In this document: piece by piece, positions 59,217-64,000 of the stretch
How positions within the stretch are numbered: position 1 is the first letter of the stretch
How the letters are laid out: every line of letters begins with the position of its first letter
DNA from: Vibrio maritimus
GTDB taxonomy: Bacteria > Pseudomonadota > Gammaproteobacteria > Enterobacterales > Vibrionaceae
Direction: 5' to 3'
NCBI GenBank assembly: GCA_003263775.1
Contig: JYJJ01000064.1
Location: 185,881-249,880 of the forward strand
DNA: 64,000 nt
Notes under the pieces: generated by a model
Told to the model about the DNA's origin: nothing
What the model saw: the letters and a program-made list of their open reading frames with translations, nothing else
The model's database searches: none
Program-made: the position numbers and the translations under genes

Positions 59217-59675
59217 TGGTATCGGTTTGATATCATTAACAAATGCTTTATAAATTGAGCAATACTTCCACTGATAAAACGGTTGCGATGATAATGAGTT
59301 TTATGTTACTTTCCCGCCCAATCTCGGAATGAATCTGGGGGATACGCGTCGTAACCATTCAAGCTGATTGTGATACGACGTAGGGTAGGTACTGGTTATG
59401 CCAATAATCAGTAGACGGGATACTGATGCCTGGACAGGCATATTTATGGGAAACCCAACATTGAAACACATTAACTCTCACTCAAAAATCAGCTTTGTAC
59501 TTCCAAACTGTGTATTGCGCGTAAACCGTAGTATCACAGAGCCTTGATTCTCAACATCGATCTATTTTCCTAGCGCGATTGCGTTGGGCTTCGTCACATC
59601 TGTTATTCAGGTGGGGCTCGTTTTGTTGTTCGCGTAACAGCCAATTCTGTGCGCGTAAAATCAGGTTACAAGTAA
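59217..59675 (+). ncRNA. Structured leader of the diaminobutyrate gene (DABA-DC-AT-type RNA candidate)
   Basis: A 459-base gap. Between 59320 and 59460 it packs several perfect hairpins: CGTCGTA/TACGACG (59347-59380), ATCAGTA/TACTGAT (59407-59427), ATGCCT/AGGCAT (59426-59441) and TGGG/CCCA (59447-59457). A published candidate RNA called DABA-DC-AT is, as I recall, found upstream of such genes. The second and third stems share bases 59426-59427, so they may be alternatives. I could not check the motif against the published model. Confidence 0.5.
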
Positions 59676-62573
59676 ATGAGTACAGCATTCGAATTTGATT
59701 CCAAAGAATTCGCGTCTTCGATTTCCGTGCAAGTTCCGCATGTCGAAGGCACCTACGATCTGACCCCAGATCAAGTTCTACTAGACCAAGCTGAGCATGA
59801 ATCAGAAGTACGTTCGTATCCGCGACGTCTCCCGATTGCCATTAAACGCGCCTATGGTGCCTTAGTGGAAGATACTCGCGGTCAGATCTTCTTAGATTGT
59901 CTAGCTGGCGCAGGTACCTTGGCGATGGGGTATAACCACCCTGAAATTAACCAAGCCCTAAAAGAGCAGCTAGATTCTGGCCTACCATACCAAACTCTCG
60001 ATATCACTACAGAAGCCAAAGACCGTTTTATTAAACGTGTTAAAACCTTCCTGCCGGAGCAATTTGCTGCGGATTCAGTGATTCAGTTTTGTGGCCCTTC
60101 TGGGGCTGATGCGGTGGAAGCGGCTATCAAGCTTGCTAAGCAAACCACAGGCCGCAACACTATGTTTGCCTTCCGCGGTGCGTATCACGGCATGACCAAT
60201 GGCACCATGGGCATGATGGGTAATCTTGGTACGAAAGCGCGTCGCACCGGACTTATGTCTGATGTGCACTTTATGCCATTCCCATACAGCTTGCGTTGCC
60301 CGTTTGGACTTGGCGGCGATACGGGCGCTAAACAAAGCATTCGCTACATCGAGCGCCTGCTTAATGACGATGAAGCAGGCATCATGAAACCTGCCGCAAT
60401 CATTGTTGAGCCAGTGCAAGGTGAAGGTGGCGTGATCCCGGCTCCGGCCTTTTGGCTTAAAGAGCTACGCCGGATCTGTGATGAACATGAAATCCTACTG
60501 ATTCTGGATGAAATCCAGTGTGGTGTGGGTAAAACGGGTTACCGATTTGCTTTCGAAGAAGCGGGTATCAGCCCAGATATTCTTTGTCTTTCTAAAGCGA
60601 TTGGTGGCGGTTTGCCAATGTCGATCTTAGTGTTCAACAAAAAGGTCGATACCTGGAATGCGGGTGAACACACTGGTACATTCCGTGGTAACCAATTAGC
60701 CATGGTGTCGGGTGCGAAAGCACTAGAGATCATTGAGCGTGACAACCTTGTTGAGCACGCGAGCATCGCAGGTGAATACCTGCGCCTTGGTCTAAACAAA
60801 ATCAAAGATCGCGTGAACTGCATTGCGGAAGTTCGCGGCAAAGGCCTGATGCTAGGTGTTGAGATCGTTAAGCCAAACGGTGAACACAACAAGTTTGGTG
60901 AGCCAGTTGCTGATGGCGAACTGACACTTGCGATTCAACGCGCTGCGCTTGAGCGTGGACTAATGGTTGAGAAGGGCGGTCGTGACGGTTCAGTCATTCG
61001 CTTCCTTCCACCCCTTATCATTAGCTTTGAGCAGATTGATTTTGCGCTGCGCACTATCGAGGAAGCGATCATCGTAGCAGGTGGCGGCGAGAAAACCGAG
61101 CAAGAGGCGAAGGAATCTAGCTGGCGAAAGCACTTCATTCATACCGGTGAACAAGGAGCAACGGAATTTGCTCAGGTGATGAATCACACGACTCAAGCGA
61201 TGAAAGAAGTGTTTGAGAAAGTCAGCAAACCATATTCTGGGTTGGATCCGAAAACGCTCGAAAACCTTATCAATGACGTAAATCTTGATAGTCAAAACAA
61301 CAGCTTGCAAAGTGTAGTGGATGAAACAGCAGGACTCGTTGCTGAACACTCAATCTTCACTCAACACCCAGACTGTATTGCTCATTTGCACACGCCTCCG
61401 CTAATGCCTGCGGTAGCAGCAGAAGCGATGATTGCGGCGCTAAACCAGTCAATGGATTCCTGGGACCAAGCGTCAGCTGCAACGTATGTTGAGCAAAAGG
61501 TTCTGGACTGGCTGTGCGAGCGTTATGGGCTTGGCGACAGTGCGGATGGCATTTTCACCAGTGGCGGTACGCAGAGCAACTTGATGGGTTTGCTGCTCGC
61601 TCGTGACCGTGTTGCTGACATCACTGACGGTCACTCTATTCAGAAACTTGGTCTGCCAAGCTACGCCGATAAACTGCGGATTGTATGCTCAGACAAGTCA
61701 CACTTCACCGTACAGAAGTCAGCGTCACTGCTTGGTCTTGGTGAAAAAGCGGTCCACTGCGTAGCAACACACGACAATGGCACTATTAACACAGATGCTT
61801 TGCTTGCGGATATCACAGCGCTTAAGGAACAAGGACTCATCCCGTTCGCATTGGTTGGCACCGCTGGCACCACAGACCACGGCGCGATTGATGACCTACC
61901 TGCACTTGCTGATATCTCTGCTCAGTTTGGTCTTTGGTTCCATGTTGACAGTGCTTACGGTGGCGCGCTGATCCTAAGCAGCCATAAAGAGAAACTCCAA
62001 GGGATCGAAAAAGCTGATTCAGTGAGTGTCGATTTCCACAAGCTGTTCTACCAAACAATCAGCTGCGGCTCACTGCTTCTTAAAGATCGAGCTAACTTCA
62101 AGTATCTGCTTCACCACGCTGATTACTTAAATCGTGAACATGACGAACTGCCAAACTTGGTCGATAAATCTATCGCGACTACTAAACGTTTTGATGCGTT
62201 GAAGGTCTTCATGACCATGCAAAACGTTGGTCCAGACGCACTAGGTGACATGTACGATCATCTAATGGATCAAACTCAGCAAGTGGCTAAGCTTGTTAAA
62301 GCACATCCGCAGTTTGAGCTATTGGCAGAGCCATCGCTATCAACGGTTCTATTCAGGGCGGTAAACAGTGATGCTGATGACCTAGAGCAGCTTAACAAAA
62401 CAATTCGTATCGAAGCGCTGACTCGCGGCGTTGCGGTACTCGGGGAGACGGTAGTAAACGGCCACTCGGCACTGAAATTTACCATCTTAAACCCTTGCTT
62501 GAAGCTATCGGATTTCGAGATGCTTCTGAACAATATTCATCAATTAGCCCTTGAGCTAACTAACTCTCACTAA
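59676..62573 (+). CDS. Diaminobutyrate aminotransferase / diaminobutyrate decarboxylase fusion
   Basis: A 965-aa two-enzyme protein giving 1,3-diaminopropane for norspermidine. Residues 1-470 are a class III PLP aminotransferase (CGPSGADAVEAAIKLAK, DEIQCGVGKTG, PLP Lys in LSKAIGGG near 308). Residues 490-965 are a group II decarboxylase (TSGGTQSNLMGLLLARD, WFHVDSAYGG, PLP Lys in DFHKLFYQ near 788). It corresponds to the fused V. cholerae gene of the norspermidine pathway. A structured leader precedes it. Confidence 0.93.
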   Translation: MSTAFEFDSKEFASSISVQVPHVEGTYDLTPDQVLLDQAEHESEVRSYPRRLPIAIKRAYGALVEDTRGQIFLDCLAGAGTLAMGYNHPEINQALKEQLDSGLPYQTLDITTEAKDRFIKRVKTFLPEQFAADSVIQFCGPSGADAVEAAIKLAKQTTGRNTMFAFRGAYHGMTNGTMGMMGNLGTKARRTGLMSDVHFMPFPYSLRCPFGLGGDTGAKQSIRYIERLLNDDEAGIMKPAAIIVEPVQGEGGVIPAPAFWLKELRRICDEHEILLILDEIQCGVGKTGYRFAFEEAGISPDILCLSKAIGGGLPMSILVFNKKVDTWNAGEHTGTFRGNQLAMVSGAKALEIIERDNLVEHASIAGEYLRLGLNKIKDRVNCIAEVRGKGLMLGVEIVKPNGEHNKFGEPVADGELTLAIQRAALERGLMVEKGGRDGSVIRFLPPLIISFEQIDFALRTIEEAIIVAGGGEKTEQEAKESSWRKHFIHTGEQGATEFAQVMNHTTQAMKEVFEKVSKPYSGLDPKTLENLINDVNLDSQNNSLQSVVDETAGLVAEHSIFTQHPDCIAHLHTPPLMPAVAAEAMIAALNQSMDSWDQASAATYVEQKVLDWLCERYGLGDSADGIFTSGGTQSNLMGLLLARDRVADITDGHSIQKLGLPSYADKLRIVCSDKSHFTVQKSASLLGLGEKAVHCVATHDNGTINTDALLADITALKEQGLIPFALVGTAGTTDHGAIDDLPALADISAQFGLWFHVDSAYGGALILSSHKEKLQGIEKADSVSVDFHKLFYQTISCGSLLLKDRANFKYLLHHADYLNREHDELPNLVDKSIATTKRFDALKVFMTMQNVGPDALGDMYDHLMDQTQQVAKLVKAHPQFELLAEPSLSTVLFRAVNSDADDLEQLNKTIRIEALTRGVAVLGETVVNGHSALKFTILNPCLKLSDFEMLLNNIHQLALELTNSH

Positions 62574-62594
62574 GAGAAAAAGGAAACAAAACAA

Positions 62595-63838
62595 ATGGCA
62601 ATTCTACAAATTGGTGCTGGTGGTGTTGGTTGGGTAGTCGCGCACAAAGCGGCTCAAAACAACGATGTATTGGGTGATATCACAATCGCTTCACGTACTG
62701 TAGCGAAATGCGAAAAAATCATCGAGTCAATCAAGGGCAAAAATAACCTTAAAGATCCAAGTAAAAAGCTTGAAGCGCGTGCCGTAAACGCGGACGACGT
62801 TGAAGCGCTGGTTGCTTTGATCAACGAAGTAAAGCCGGATCTTGTGATTAACGCGGGTCCTCCATGGGTGAACATCACCATCATGGAAGCGTGTCTACAA
62901 GCGAAGGTGTCTTACCTAGATACATCCGTTGCGGTAGACCTTTGTTCTGAAGGTCAGCAAGTACCACAAGCATACGACTGGCAGTGGGGCTTCCGCGACA
63001 AGTTCAAAGAAGCAGGTATCACAGGCATCCTGGGTGCTGGCTTTGATCCAGGTGTAGTGAGTGTCTTTGCCGCATACGCAGTGAAGCACTTGTTCGATGA
63101 GATCGATACTATCGATGTTATGGACGTAAACGCAGGTGATCACGGTAAGAAGTTTGCAACCAACTTCGACCCAGAAACCAACATGCTTGAAATCCAAGGC
63201 GACTCTTTCTACTGGGAAAACGGCGAGTGGAAGCAAGTTGAATGTCACTCTCGTATGCTTGAGTTTGATTTCCCACTAGTCGGTAAGCACAAGGTTTACT
63301 CTATGGCACACGACGAAGTTCGTTCAATGCAAGAGTTCATTCCTGCAAAACGTATCGAGTTCTGGATGGCTTCGGTGACAGCTACCTAAACTACTTCAAC
63401 TGCATGCGCGATATCGGTCTACTAAGCCCAGATCCGCTAACACTGCACGATGGTACGGTCGTTCAACCACTACACGTGCTGAAAGCACTACTACCAGACC
63501 CAACTTCTCTAGCGCCAGGCTACACAGGTAAAACCTGTATTGGTACTTGGGTTCAAGGTAAAAAGGACGGTAAAGAGCGTTCAGTATTTATCTACAACAA
63601 CGCTGATCATGAAGTAGCGTACGAAGATGTTGAGCACCAAGCGATCTCTTACACGACGGGTGTTCCGGCAATTACTGCCGCACTTCAGTACTTCCGTGGC
63701 AAGTGGGCTGAGGCTGGCGTGTTCAACATGGAACAGCTAGACCCAGATCCGTTCTTGGAAACAATGCCAGAGATTGGTTTGGATTGGCATGTTCAGGAAT
63801 TGGAAGTGGGTGGTCCGGATATTCAGGTTTTGAAGTAG
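62595..63838 (+). CDS. Carboxynorspermidine dehydrogenase (frameshifted)
   Basis: Saccharopine-dehydrogenase-like enzyme of about 414 aa. It joins diaminopropane and aspartate semialdehyde to carboxynorspermidine using NADPH. The Rossmann start is LQIGAGGVGWVVAHKAA, followed by VINAGPPWVN and GILGAGFDPGVVSVFA. One G missing near 63372 breaks the frame; restored, EFWMGFGDSYLNYFNCMRDIGLL runs on to the end. It starts 21 bases after the fusion gene. The usual next gene, nspC, is not in the window. Confidence 0.93.
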
Positions 63839-63852
63839 AGTTTTAAGAGCTT

Positions 63853-64000
63853 ACCCCCTCCTAGCCTCACGGCTACGCGCCCCGCTTTAAAGAGGAGGAA
63901 TAACAGGCTCGCTAGCGCATCGCCAGTTTAATCTGTTAGGCGATGCGACGATAGGAGCTAGCCTATTGTTCTCCCCCTTAATAAGGGGGAGCTAGAGGGG
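63853..64000. repeat. Palindromic dispersed-repeat (MITE-like) element, cut by the window edge
   Basis: About 148 bases of nested palindromes: CGCATCGCC (63916) pairs with GGCGATGCG (63939), AGGCT..CTAG pairs with CTAGCCT, and CTCCCCCTTA pairs with TAAGGGGGAG (63971-63991). CCCCCTCCTAGC near the start resembles the inverse of AGCTAGAGGGG at the end, like terminal inverted repeats. It has no coding potential. Confidence 0.6.

Noticed and set aside
1..64000. CRISPR arrays, insertion sequences, prophage or integron attC sites
   Set aside because: No spaced direct repeats, transposase, phage or integrase genes were seen; the only repeat-like element is the palindromic one at the right edge.

Overview
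The window is chromosomal DNA from a marine gammaproteobacterium, almost certainly a Vibrio. The evidence is a syp-type symbiosis/biofilm polysaccharide cluster, a norspermidine pathway (diaminobutyrate aminotransferase-decarboxylase fusion plus carboxynorspermidine dehydrogenase), a torECA TMAO-respiration operon, the uvrY-uvrC-pgsA-tRNA neighbourhood and Vibrio-like house-keeping genes. The species cannot be fixed from sequence alone.

Layout. 1-3.3 kb: the end of an arn operon (arnD-arnT-arnE-arnF) that adds aminoarabinose to lipid A. 3.3-23.7 kb, all on the minus strand: an exopolysaccharide locus. Reading in the direction of transcription it runs asparagine-synthase-like protein, GT1, Wzx flippase, GT2, then sypA-B-C-D-G-H-L-M-N-O-P-Q-R. 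Compared with the V. fischeri syp order that I recall, sypE and sypF are missing between D and G. The variable genes I/J/K are missing between H and L, and a different sugar-assembly module lies upstream of sypA. Five gaps in this locus carry a -24/-12 (sigma-54) promoter or near match, with syp-enhancer-like sites 60-110 bp upstream, and the locus encodes its own sigma-54 activator, SypG.

23.8-39.9 kb: mostly ordinary genes (ygiQ, ychJ, an EAL-HDOD protein, lpxH, ppiB, cysS, tdk, a YeeZ-like reductase, LysR with a divergent PACE efflux pump, a lipoprotein, focA, fetB) with clear terminators and few frameshifts. 40-46 kb: torECA behind TorR-like boxes, then a lone GH36 alpha-galactosidase. 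46-51.5 kb: a putative Mn transporter behind paired Fur/Mur-like sites, next to a Mn-dependent pyrophosphatase, then small conserved genes and efpL. 51.5-58.2 kb: polB, uvrY, uvrC, pgsA and tRNA Cys-Gly-Leu-Gly. 58.4-64 kb: a riboflavin synthase, then the norspermidine genes behind a long structured leader, ending in a palindromic repeat.

Sequence quality matters. About 25 genes that are otherwise full length are split by what look like single missing bases, many of them in short homopolymers. The shifts hit essential genes such as pgsA, and the reading frame can be restored by one base each time. I therefore read them as base-calling errors and give the restored gene extents, naming each break. 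The coordinates of such genes refer to the sequence as given.
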